From Hevea brasiliensis (Eukaryota > Streptophyta > Magnoliopsida > Malpighiales > Euphorbiaceae): 64,000 bases of DNA. Of this stretch, positions 50,434-61,910 are shown one piece after another. The notes under the pieces were generated by a model. That model ran no database searches and was not told the DNA's origin. It worked only from the letters and a program-made list of their open reading frames with translations. The stretch lies in NCBI RefSeq assembly GCF_030052815.1, contig NC_079509.1:48148313-48212312 (forward strand), written 5' to 3'. The translations under genes and the position numbers were made by a program. The number at the start of each line of letters is the position of its first letter. The stretch's first letter is position 1.

Positions 50434-51624
50434 TGTTTTAGTGGTATCAGAGCAAAGTTTTTAAATTCTGTTTTCACTTGTTACTTGAATATTCTTTCTT
50501 CACAGTACAACTGCTCAATATCATTGTTTGATACATACAGTACATTACATTATAAATATGCACTAACGGGAGGAAATCTCCTTGTATCATTGTACAGGAG
50601 GTCTAAAATCCTCGAATTGATTATAGAAGAGGGTGATCGTTCAGTCGATCAATCGATAGAGGCTGAGGTGCAAGGGGAATAAATTTTTATGCATTAGTGA
50701 TTAGTCCTTAAGATAAGGATTGTGATAAGAAGTGAAATTAGTTTTGAAAGAGTTTATCGGCGAAAAGTATTTTCTAAAACATCATAAATTATAAAGCTAA
50801 TTAGTGAGCCTACTCAATGTAAGGCAAGAGGACGTAAAAGTAAGATGCAGTAATGGAATTGCTCTAGATGAGGGCAAGGAGGTTACTGTTAGAAATTGCG
50901 AATGGATATTGTAATCAGAATAAGATTCGAATATCAGTGAATTCAAAAAGAATAAAAGATAGCAAAGTTTGATCTATTGGGATGTATCGTAGTAACTATG
51001 CAATGTTCTTGATGTTTATCCGTAGTCGCAGATTCTGACTAACTTGAGATTATTGTGTAGAGCTACGTACTACCCGATAGTACACCTAGATAAGAATAGT
51101 TGCCAACGGCATCTGTTTTGGTATAGTTATGCCATGACAGAATTTAATTGTTAGAAATAAGTTTGAAAATCCTACGTAGGGATCTAAAACTCAAAAGTTA
51201 AAATATCGAAGGGTTATAGTTCAGTACAAAAGGAAGTAAGTTATAGAATATTGACAGATAAAAAGAGTTATGAAAATAGAGAATTGAACAGTTAATTCAT
51301 ATGTAACAAAGAAATATTACGAATGTGAGGAAGGCTATGGATTAGAATGGTCAGAAGACCAATGCCTGATGAATAATTCTAACATGACCTCAAGGGTCAT
51401 TCAAGAAGGAACGTGAGCCGAAATATTAAACAACACAATAGTAAGAGGAGATTAGTGTTATCCAAACAAAGTAAACATTGTATTAGATTGTTAAAAGTCT
51501 TATACAAATTTGAGAAAAAGAAGATTATACGATCATATAGAAAGGAGAAATAAACGTATGACAATTGTAAGATGGCTACTGGGTAAAAATTTCGTGGACG
51601 AAATTTATTTAAGGGGGGGAGAAT
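50434..51624 (+). mobile_element. Core 2 of the non-autonomous element (1,191 bp)
   Basis: Near-identical to core 1, with primer site at 50442-50455, the same short frame ending at 50682, and a purine tract before 51625. A short cluster of differences from core 1 lies near 51020-51045. Confidence 0.85.
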
Positions 51625-54600
51625 TGTAACACCCCTAAGTTCGGTAGTACGTTCTACTGTTCCGGTGACCAGTGTTGTCCGGACAGCTAGGATGCCTAGA
51701 ACCGTACTTCAAAATGAGTAAGGAGACATAAAATAATGAAATACAAGAAAAGAAAAACAAAGGAAAAATCATAGTAAAGAAATGTAACCGAGTAAGTGAA
51801 CCGGGAAACCTAGCGATAGGTGATCATGCAGGAGAATCACGGCGTGGACCGTTGACTAGCTCCTCGATCATGGAACCCCGGGAAACATTTTTAGGACATA
51901 AATAGAACCTTATTGAAGGATAGATATCATTAGAAAGATCAAAGAAAAATTAAATAATTAGTACAAAGAAAAGTGAGAAATCGAAAAAGCAGGACAAAAT
52001 ACGATTATTACCAGAAAAATCGGAAAGCCACGAACAGGGCATTATGGTCATTTGACATCCCGAAGTGTCTTTTGACCTAAATGTCCATTAAAAATAAATA
52101 GTATTACACTTAGAAAATAAAATGAAAAATTAATTTGGTGGTACCTAAATAAAATAGCTAAAATCATGGGTTAATTGTGGAATAAGTGAAAGTTTAACTT
52201 ATAAAATGATTTAATTTTAAGTGGACCACTAAGGGGATTAATTAAATACTTAGTGGGACAAGTGTACACTTAAAATGCAGCTGAACTTCATCTTCCTCAT
52301 TTTAGATTTCAACATTGCCGTGAGTGAAGGGAGAGGAAACTCCATGGACGTTTTGCATGAGCTCACTTAACCACCCCATTTTCAACTCCAATCTCTTAGG
52401 TTCCTTCATGAAAAATGGTCTACACACCACAAGGAAGATATTGATACCAATTTTGGGAAGTTTAAGCAAGGTTTAACAAGCTCCAAGCATAAGGTAAGTT
52501 CATAATTTTGAGAATTACTTTGTTAAAGTTTATGTGCATGTTATGGGTATTGGTTTGGTGAAGGAAAATTTTGAGTTTGAAGGGTTATTGTTGTTGTCAT
52601 TTTGGACAGCCATGGTCACGTTTTTGATGAGGAAATTGTGCATATAATTGTTGAGAAATAATGTTGTTCATGGTGATTTAGTAACCTAGTGATTTAATGC
52701 ATGTATATATGGTGAATTATGCACTTTGATGGGAATTAGCATATGGTACGGCAATGTGATGTTGATGAGTGATTTGTGGCAGCTTGTGGACACTTGAGAA
52801 ATGGTGTATATTGAAGGAAGTGTGGGCAGCATATTGACCTAGAAGGATGGATGTTATGTATGTAAATTAATGTTGTAAAGTGTATGTAAAGTTTGTAATG
52901 TTTAGGTGTGTTTGTAATGGTACTTAGGAATTGTGATTGTGAATGATAATTGGTGTGTTGATGGTGATTGGAATCTGCCCAAAATAATGCTAATGTAATG
53001 TAGAAAGTGTGTTGGTAATGTGCCAAAACAGTTTGGTAGGGTATGGAAGTGAACCTTGCAAAGGTAAGTGTGTGTTTGAAGTTGGGGTGTGAAATGCATA
53101 TTGAGGGCAGTGTATATTTTGGTCTATAACCTTGAATGTGTAACCTCAATTGGTATGAGACCAATTTGGGGTGAAACTAGGCACAAAATGTGCCAACTTT
53201 CATTGAGAAACCATGCCAAAATTCTGCTTGCAAGGTGACCTAAAAATTTGACCAATTCGGATTAGGTGCAATTAGGACCTGAAAAATGACCAATTGGGCA
53301 GCAGTGAATGTTTAGGCCATAACTCACTCAAACCAGGTCCAATTGACCTGAAATTTTGACCAAGAATAGTTAAGACCCATACCTACAAGTCTTATGAAGA
53401 CACCAAAACCCAGAAATGACCATAAGCAAGTCAAACAGCTTGCACAAGTTCGGGTCCAAAAACTGGCCGAACCAGAGTTGACCAAATTGACCTAAAATTG
53501 ACCTAAAATGGTACCATTTGACCAGCAATAGTATAATGACCATAACTTGGTCTACTTAACTCGGATTGACCTGAAATTTTGCACCGCGGTCCATAAGACC
53601 TAGATCTACAAGTTTGTAGTTTCGACCGAGACTCGAAAACCGAGGGAACTAGGCCGTCCGGCTAGGTCAAACCAGTGTCTCGGAATCCAGCAATTTGCAT
53701 TAAAATGCACTAAACAAGGAAATAACTTTGGTAAAACGTACCAAACCTAAAACCCTATCGAATGTGACATATTAACGACACTAAAACCTAATTTACCTAA
53801 AACGCATAGCGAGGGTCGGTATATTAGGTGATTAAGTGAATAATTGAGTTCATGTATTATTTACCAAACACCATCGATAGAGACAATTTAATTTGTAATC
53901 AAACACTTGAATTGTGTTTCTCGGTTAACAAGGACTCAAAGAAAAGGGAAAGAAATCGAGTCGGGACCGGAGACAAATATCAGAGGTTTGTGCACAACGG
54001 CTATTTCTTTTGAATTTTTCAATTGAAATGAATTATGACCATTGTACATTATTGTTTTAAATTGTGTCTGTGCACAACTAGTTTCCAACTGATTTTGTTC
54101 TGACTAATATTTCATATGATTAATTATATGTTATTGTTTTAAATTGTGTTTGTGCACAACAACTGTTTCTTTTGAATTATTTTCAATGGAAATAAATATT
54201 GACTATTTGCATATCATTGTTTTAAATTGTGGAAATGTGTTTGGTGGACACTTATTGATTGAAAAACATTGTGAATGGTTTGAAACTGTGAAAAATTGTT
54301 TGAATGGTATTTGATGGATACTTATTGATTGAAAAGCACTGTAAATGGTTTTTGTGGAAATTGAAGTGAATTACGAATTGTGTTGCCATTTTGTGAATGA
54401 AATTATAACTTTGGAAATTTATTGGATTCTTATGGATCATTTGAATAAAATGTTTGGAATTGTTTTGACTCACAATTGGCATGACACTGATAATATGTTC
54501 CTCCTCCATTAATGGGGTGAGTGTGATTATTCCTCCCTCTTTGACTTATTAGTCTGGGGTGAGTATGATTATGTTCCTCCCTCTTTGACTTCCCAGTCTG

Positions 54601-55652
54601 AGGTGAGTATGGATGAGTTCTCATTATATAGCTAGCTTCCTCCCTCATTGATTTCGATTATTGGGGTGAGTATGTCTTGTCGTGGTGTACAACACGGCAT
54701 GTGTGGAAAAATTGTGTCATGACTTAAATTGTGATATTGACTGGCAACACTGTATTCTTCAGTTATTTGATCGAATTGTGTTATTATGTATTGTGAGATT
54801 GTGAAACGGATTTAAACTCTCATTGACATATATTGTCTTTTGAACTCAAACATGATCTGACTTATGGAAAATTATTGTGATATTGACAAATGGAGTTTAA
54901 ATTCTTGTTGACAATTACTGTCTTGAATTTAACTATGATTTTAAGTATCCACTATTTACATGATTTATGAATTGTGATTTAAATTGTATTTGGTTAATGT
55001 TGTGCACCACTGAGACATTGTCTCAGCGATAGCTTTTTATTGCTGTCGCAGGTAGATAGATAGACAGGGCAGCAGACTAGGCTGCTAGTACATCCAGCGA
55101 GGGATTACCTGGTATAACGAGTATACCAATATTTTGCAATTTGTACTGTAATGTATATTCACTGTATGTATATTTTGTTGTTGGTTTTGAGCAGTTGTAA
55201 ATCCAAATTGTACATTTGACTTGTAAAATAATTATGAGTTGTTTTGGCTCGTACAAATTGTACTATATTTCCTTATCTCAACCTTTGAAAAATTTCTGTG
55301 GATTTGAATTGCTAAATATGTTGTGTTGAAAAATATGTTGGAGTTGGGATTTGGAAATATATTGAAGTATGCTTTTTTACAGGTTTTCTGAAGAACTGTT
55401 TATCCAAAATACAAATGGCACTCTGCCAAAATTTTTACAGAAATTCCAAATAAATCAAATGAGTTAGTTGTTTCATTTCAATTCACCAAAGTTTTTAACA
55501 CCTGTAAATAGTGCTCACCACTGTAAAAGAAGTAAGAAAAGTTTTTAAAATCCCTTGTAGTGTATTTAATGGGTTATCAGTAGACGGAGTTGGTAATTCA
55601 TTAGGTATACTACGGGAGCATGTTATGCCTTACAGAGGGGTAGGGTGTGACA
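51625..55652 (+). repeat. LTR C of the three-LTR element (4,028 bp)
   Basis: Closes the tandem. It ends AGGGTGTGACA and is followed at once by the target duplication and the resumed chromovirus frame. Difference clusters lie at 51823-51885, 52000-52045 and 53800-53970. Confidence 0.92.
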
Positions 55653-55964
55653 CCAGTAGCTTACAAGCTAGCTTTACCACCTGAGTTGGACAAGATTCAC
55701 AGTGTATTCCATGTGTCGATGCTCAGGAGATACATATCAGATCCTTCACATGTCATTTCAGCAAAGGAGATAATTATGCAACCTGATTTGACATATGAAG
55801 AAGAACCAGTCAGAACCTTGGCACGGGAAGTGAAAGAACTCAGAAACAAGAGGATCCCATTAGTGAAAGTCTTGTGGGGACACCACAACACGGAAGAAGC
55901 GACATGGGAGAGTGAGGAGACAATGAGGCAACAGTTCCCTCAGCTTTTCACATCAGGTAAATAA
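55653..55964 (+). pseudogene. C-terminal end of the chromovirus polyprotein with chromodomain-like tail
   Basis: Reading resumes exactly where 41189 broke off (VAYKLALPPELDKIHSVFHV). It includes the tail LVKVLWGHHNTEEATWE typical of gypsy chromoviruses, whose chromodomain-like C-terminus steers integration towards particular chromatin. It ends at a TAA at 55962-55964 and is open throughout, but has no usable upstream frame. Confidence 0.88.
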
Positions 55965-55994
55965 AAATTTTGTCCTCGAAATTTACCTGATGTG
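55949..55994. repeat. Snap-back junction: 14-bp perfect inverted repeat
   Basis: CACATCAGGTAAAT (55949-55962) is exactly inverted at 55981-55994, around an 18-base loop. The loop plus right arm is the inverse of the TTTCGAGGAC...ATTT sequence normally found just after the stop in this family. It marks an inversion at the join to a second pol fragment. Confidence 0.85.
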
Positions 55995-56005
55995 AGGAAC
56001 TGAAG

Positions 56006-57006
56006 AAAAGGAGATGGGTGCCTGTATTATAAAAGCAGAATCTATATATCAGGAGATGAGGAACTGAAGAAAAATATCTTGAAAGAGGCGCACAATAGCT
56101 TTCATGCTATGCACCCAGGAAGTACCAAGATGTACTAAGACCTGAAAACACACTATTGGTGGCATGGAATGAAGAAAGAGATTGGTGATTTTGTGACTAG
56201 ATGTTTGACATGCCAGCAGGTTAAGGCTGAGCATCAGGTTCCATCGGGGTTGTTACAACCTATATCCATACCAGAATAGAAATGGGACTGCATCGCCATG
56301 GGTTTTATGACTGGGCTACCATTGACACAGAGGAAGCATGATACTATATGGGTGATTGTGGATAAATTGACTAAGTCAGCTCACTTCTTACTAGTTAGAG
56401 CTGACTACTCACTGGAGAGATTAGCAAAGATTTACATAGATGAGATAGTTCGGCTATATGGAGTGCCAAAATCTATCATATATGACCAAGACTCGAGATT
56501 TACTTCGAGGTTTTGGAAGAGGCTATAGGAGTCCTTAGGCACTCAACTACACTTCAGTACGGCTTTTCATCCATAGACAGATGGACAGTCAGAATGGGTG
56601 ATTCTGGTAACCCTTAGAACCTAGTAAATTATTATAGATGTTAAAAGGCTACTAATAATGACATGAATTACATGATAGGTATTGGAGGATATGTTAAGGA
56701 GCTGCATCATTGATTTTAAAGGAAGTTAGGAGAAGTATCTTCCTTTGGTAGAGTTTGCTTACAACAACAGCTATAAAGCTAGCATAAAAATGGCTCCATA
56801 TGAAGCATTGTATGGGAGGAGATGCAGGACTCCCTTATGCTGGACAGAAATGGGTGAAGAAAAGGTAGTGGGTCCAGATTTAGTGAGACAGACTGAGGAA
56901 AAAGTGAAACTCATCAGAGACTATTTTAAAGTCACCTCAGACAAATAGAAGTCATATGCCAACCTTAGGAGAAAGGATATAGAGTATGAGGTTGGTGATA
57001 AGGTGT
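56006..57006 (+). pseudogene. Second copy of the chromovirus integrase region
   Basis: Corresponds base for base, without visible indels, to 40083-41083 (constant offset 15,923). It spans the integrase zinc finger, catalytic core and the intron-like insert (56607-56678). It keeps CAG at 56214 where the first copy has a TAG stop, but shares the TAG stops at 56277 and 56526. It ends at the insertion point of the gag-only element, where the first copy continues into TTCTCAAGG. Confidence 0.88.
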
Positions 57007-58611
57007 TGATGTGGTGAATCCGCAAGTATACGGGTCGTATCAAGTAATAGAGTGATAAGTAAAGTATCGTTCCCACGAGGAATTATGTTTAAGTACTAGA
57101 CTATGGTTATTTCGATTATTTAGACTAATGACAATTTGTAAGAACTAATTTTACTAAATGCAGCAATTTAAGTAGAAAATAAAGAAAATAGGTAATGGGT
57201 AATGTAAATAAAGTGTTAATCTAAGAAAAAATTAACTAAATTAATAATGGGTAAGCAAAAACAAAGACTAATTAATAGTAAAATTGATTCCAAAGTTGGG
57301 GTTTATGAATTAAGTCTATTGGGATTTGTCTTGGGTCATCCAATTTTAAAAGAAAATAGAGTTTGAAGGTGATTGATTCGAAAATCCTTTGATATCTTTT
57401 TCAAGCAAACCAAAGAGTATTTTAAGAAAACCAAACCTACTTTCGTACGATATTTGATTAACTTAAAACCCATTAAGTTTTGTAATCAATCAATGAATCC
57501 TCTTAAAGCCCTAGTTTATTTCTAAATCTAGGGGATTTCAAGTTCTAATCCTTGATTATCTATCAATGATTTTCACCTTTCGGTCCTTCAATCAAAGATT
57601 AAAAACTAGACCTAATTGGATCCAACATTAGGTAAGTCATAAAGCACACAAGAAAAAGAATCAAAACTCATATTTATATAAATCTAGATAAAACCCAATC
57701 CAAATTCACAAATAGATTCAAAATAGTGCAACCCAACTCTGAAATCTTAGAAAAACTATTCTATCATGATAAAATTTACAAGAGAAAATGATAAAACTAG
57801 CAAAAGAAACATAAAAATAGACTAAGAAATAGAAAAACCCAGGGGAAGGAGAGCCCAAAGCTCTGAAAAACTGCAGGTGGACATCACTTGGCAGCAGCTC
57901 TCCAGCAGAAATGGCGTGCTCCTTCTCCTTCTTATTCTTTCTTGCGTTCTTTTTTTTCTTTTCTTTGTTTCTTTCCGTTTTTCTCTCTTTTCTCCCCCTT
58001 GCAAAAGCTAGGAAATGATGAATTTATATGGTCCCAAAAAGTTGCCCTAAAAGTAAATAAGAGCCAAGAAGTGGATAGGAAATGAGGTGTAAAATTATCC
58101 AAGTCAAGAAAGACTATTCACGTTAAGGCGATACCGCTTAGGTTCGCTTAACCCTAAGCGACTTCTTAGCAAATTTCAGCCTCAGTCGACCGTATCGCTT
58201 AAGGTTAAGCGGACCCTCAAAGAAATCTCGGCAGACTTAGAGTAAAATAGACTTTTCTCGCTCATGCTTGACTTGGCCGCACCTTAAGCATCGCTGCTTA
58301 CTCCTAAGCAGGATCTTAAGCAAAGACTCAAGCAAATTTCGGCTAACTTGCTCTTTCAAGGCTTGATTTCTTCAACTTTCCTCTATGCTTAAAGAACTCC
58401 AAATTTCTTCAAATCACTTCCTAATGGACTCATTGATCTTCGATTTGCCACAAAATCCTATCAAAAATAACAAAATTACAAAAATCAAATATAAAGTATC
58501 TAAAGTTAACAAATAAGCTAAAATAAAGCTAAAAACATAAAATATACTAAAATATAAGGGCAAAATGGATGCAAAACTACCCTAAAATGCCTATATGAAA
58601 TGAGTATAACA
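57007..58611 (-). repeat. 3' LTR of the gag-only element (1,605 bp)
   Basis: On the minus strand it starts TGTTATACTCATTTC right after the polypurine tract and ends in CATCA. It includes the conserved terminal block with CGCAAGTATACGGGTCG and a cluster of GCTTA/TAAGC palindromic motifs (58124-58330). Open frames near 57822-58085 are composition artefacts. Confidence 0.88.
58124..58330. promoter_or_regulatory. Cluster of CGCTTA/TAAGCG motifs in the LTR
   Basis: At least ten GCTTA or TAAGC elements in both orientations lie within about 200 bases, including GCGATACCGCTTAGG, TTCGCTTAACCCTAAGCGAC and CGCTTAAGGTTAAGCGG. Dyad arrangement in the U3-like part of the LTR suggests transcription-factor sites or RNA stems. 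Similar motifs recur in the core near 60300 and 60950-61020. Confidence 0.45.
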
Positions 58612-58623
58612 AATTCCCCCAAA
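58612..58623 (-). promoter_or_regulatory. Polypurine tract of the gag-only element
   Basis: On the minus strand TTTGGGGGAATT abuts the LTR start TGTTATAC. It primes plus-strand synthesis. Confidence 0.85.
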
Positions 58624-58626
58624 CTC

Positions 58627-61600
58627 AAATCTTTGCTTGTCCTCAAGCAAATTAAAACAATTAATGCAATTTGGGGTACCTTACCTTAAATTTATGAAAA
58701 TTACTTATCCAAACTCTTAAACTTACTTTTAGCCACCAACAAACCATATACCCACTTTCAAGGTACAAAGAATTCAATCCTAACCAAAGTTATCACTGCT
58801 TAGCCTTGGGTCAATTATCCATATTATCAAGCCCAAACCAATCAATCATAAAGAATAATTATGCCTAAATAGACTATAGGGTAATCCATAAGCTAAAGTA
58901 TCTCAAAAACTTGATGGAAGTAAATGAATGGATTAGATATCACAATCCCATAGGCAATTTTCCTATTCCAATCTCCACCAATGTAGCAAAACACCATCAA
59001 AAAATCAAAAGGACTTTCAAGGGTTGTAATGGGGCTAAGGGGGTGATAATGTGGCTAACAAGAAAAGGATAGAGGTAACAAAATATGAGAATAATCAAAT
59101 TATTAAAAGATCAAGACACAATTTTTTTTTTTTTTTTGAAGAAAATAGGGGAAAGAACTTTATAACTATTCACCAATGCTAGCATATAATTTTGAAGCTT
59201 TTGGAGGGACTACATAAATAACATTGACTTTGAATTATAATTGTCCCTTTCAATTCACCCCCAAACTCATTTTTTTGTGTACTTGGGTGGTGAATTACTT
59301 TACATACCATAATTGAATTTGCTAGCCTTTTTATTTTAGTCACTTCTCCCAACTAATTGTTATATATATATATTTTTTATTTTTTTTTATGTGTATCTAT
59401 CACTCAAAGAATTATTCTCATGGAGGGTAGGTAAGTGTTTGAGTTTATGGCTAGGTAGTAATGTGGGTTCCAAAGGAATAAGAGGGATAAATGTAGGCTC
59501 AAATTGGTTCCAAAGGGAAATTTTTAAGTGAGGTTAGCTAAGGCTAAAATATGGGTTTAAAATTTAAAGAATGCCTAGATCATTTCTTTTTCAGGTGTAT
59601 GCTATGATTTCGCCTTGAAAGGTTTAGGAAGATTGTTCTAGGATTGGTGAGACATCAATTAGCTACTTCTCACCCTAGAGTTTTCTCTAAGTACTCAAAG
59701 TCAATGCAATTGATTGGGTGGCCCTTGGCTAAGAAGATATAAACTCAAGCAAGAATTTAATAATTTTGCACCTATCCAGAACTTTCAATCCACCAAACCC
59801 TTCTAAAAGTAAGCTCAATTGCTCTTCAAAGCAATTCTCAATCCTCTAAGGACAAGGTAAAAAATTATTTTTATGATATGCATGATCCTAAAATGAATGC
59901 ATAAATCAAATTAAAACTAAGTGTAATCTATATGAAAACTATATGCAAATGTATGTGTATGAGTATAAACATGTGTGTGGTATATGTATAAGTGTATGGA
60001 TTATCTATATATGAATGAATGAAATGCAATAAATGAATGAAAGAAATTTTTTTTTTTTTTTTAATTTTGCACAAATTTTGCCCTCACCCCCAAACTCAAA
60101 TGAAACATTGTCCTCAATGTCTAAAATGAATGCAAAGATGGGCAAAATTGTGTGAACTAATCAATTAATGAAATATATACAATTGGGGATTAAATCAATA
60201 TAAGCTCAAGTATTTCAAAATTAGCTCAAAATGATATTAACAATGAAGCTTTAGAGAGAAAAATGTGAAAAGGTATCCCAAATGTATGAATTTACACTGC
60301 TTAAGATGTTGCTTAACCTGTTGCGTAGGGTAAAGCGAAAGCATAAGCATTGGCAACATACCATAGGCATAAATAGTAAAAGGGTAAGCTGTTACCTCCA
60401 AATGATGTGAAACAGATGCGGCTCAAAGAAAATTGTGCAACTCATCAATGTCAACAAAATTAGGATTGAAGAAAAAGATAAAGTGCAAAAATAATGTGCA
60501 AGAAGATGAAAAAGTGTAAAGAAATAAGATCTAACAGTTAAATAAAGGATTAAACCAAAAAGCATTCACAAAGTAACTATGTCCATAGCAGAAAATAAAA
60601 TAAAAGTTTGAAGATTAAAATAAATAGATTACAAAATAAAACTAGTACTGTTACTGCTATTGCAACTGCACTAAAACTAATACTAAATTGTCGCATCGCT
60701 CAAGCTCATTATCAAGGCTTTGTTGTCGCATCGTGGTCCGCTTGTGTTCCGCAGTAGGTTCATTGTGATCCAAGCTTGTAAGCCTTCAAATTTTCTGTGA
60801 GGTCTTTCATTTCTTGAAGCATGTCTTGGCCCCAATGATATAAATTGTTATAAGATTGGGCCAATTTGTTGTGGGCGAGGGTTTTATAAAAATGGCGGAA
60901 GTTTTGGGCTTTTTAAAATGTGGGGCAGAAATCTGGTAATTTGGGCCATGCTTGGGGTTAAGCATAAGGTTCAGCAGAATTTGCTTAAGACTTTGCTTAG
61001 TAAGCAACATCATCAGCAAGTTTCGACAGGTTTTGGGAAAAATTGTGGTTTTGCTTACCAAAAACAGTCCAAATGCTATGGAATGCTGTCATGACCCTTA
61101 GCAATTACCAAATACACACAAACACCATAAATTTGAGGAATTTAAGCTCATCATCTCTTAGAACTCATCAAACACTATATATTTTCATTTAGCTTATGCA
61201 AGCATTTTTCAATTTAGGCATCAATTTTGACTACCTTTGTGCACACTTAATGAAATGGTCTCCTTTCTCTACTTATACCAAAGGTACATTTCAACAGCAT
61301 TTGAGACAAGTTCCAATCATTCAAGAATTGCAGAAAAGACATAGAAATTGACCTTTTAAGCAAAGATGAACAAGAGCATAAACAAGAACCAAAATCAGAT
61401 TTCAAAAACTAGCAGCAATTCAAACAAAAACATGCAAATTCCTATCAGACTACAAAATTATATATACACTAAAAGGTGAAACTCAACAAACACTATTTTT
61501 GCACTTCAATAAAGCTCACATCAGTCCTAAATATCAAAATTGATCCTCATCCAAGTTGTATTTCACAGAATTTACACAAGACACAAAATTAAACATGTGC

Positions 61601-61910
61601 TATCAAGTAGATTGCAATATCAGCAATTTAGCACAAGTTTAAAGGTGTTACTGTTCACAGGTACTGCATAAAGTGCAGAATTTTGCTTTACACTTGTTCC
61701 TTCTCAATTCTTCATTTTTGCTACAAGTGTTAATTTGCCCAATCTTCATGAATGACCTACAAAAGATAAACAAATGTCACTTTTGAGTTTAATGAGGGTG
61801 AAAACTGAAAATGAAATGAAATGGACATTAATAAACTATAAAAGGATACGCTTGGGTTGCCTCCCAAGAAGCGCTTATTTAAGGTCATTAGCTTGACCCC
61901 TTCAAATATG
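58627..61910. other. Non-coding core of the gag-only element
   Basis: About 3.3 kb where an autonomous relative would have pol. No protease, RT, RNase H or integrase motif was found on either strand. It holds poly-T/poly-A runs (about 59121-59137 and 60046-60062) and GCTTA motifs. It may be replaced spacer sequence, as in other large non-autonomous elements. Confidence 0.65.

Larger units (their letters stand above)
41190..55652 (+). mobile_element. Three-LTR tandem of a non-autonomous LTR retrotransposon (LARD-like)
   Basis: Structure is LTR-core-LTR-core-LTR, inserted as one unit into the chromovirus integrase C-terminus. The flanking 5-bp duplication is CCAAT (41185-41189) and CCAGT (55653-55657), one transition apart. 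Unit periods are 5,224 and 5,211 bp. Each core starts with a tRNA-iMet primer site and ends with a polypurine tract, so the boundaries are functional LTR boundaries and not a random tandem duplication. No protease, RT or integrase is present, so movement must rely on enzymes from elements such as the host chromovirus. Unequal recombination between LTRs of sister copies would produce this arrangement. Confidence 0.9.

Noticed and set aside
41190..55652. Interpretation as a satellite DNA array
   Set aside because: The period is about 5.2 kb with LTR ends, primer sites, purine tracts and one outer target duplication, which define a retrotransposon complex.
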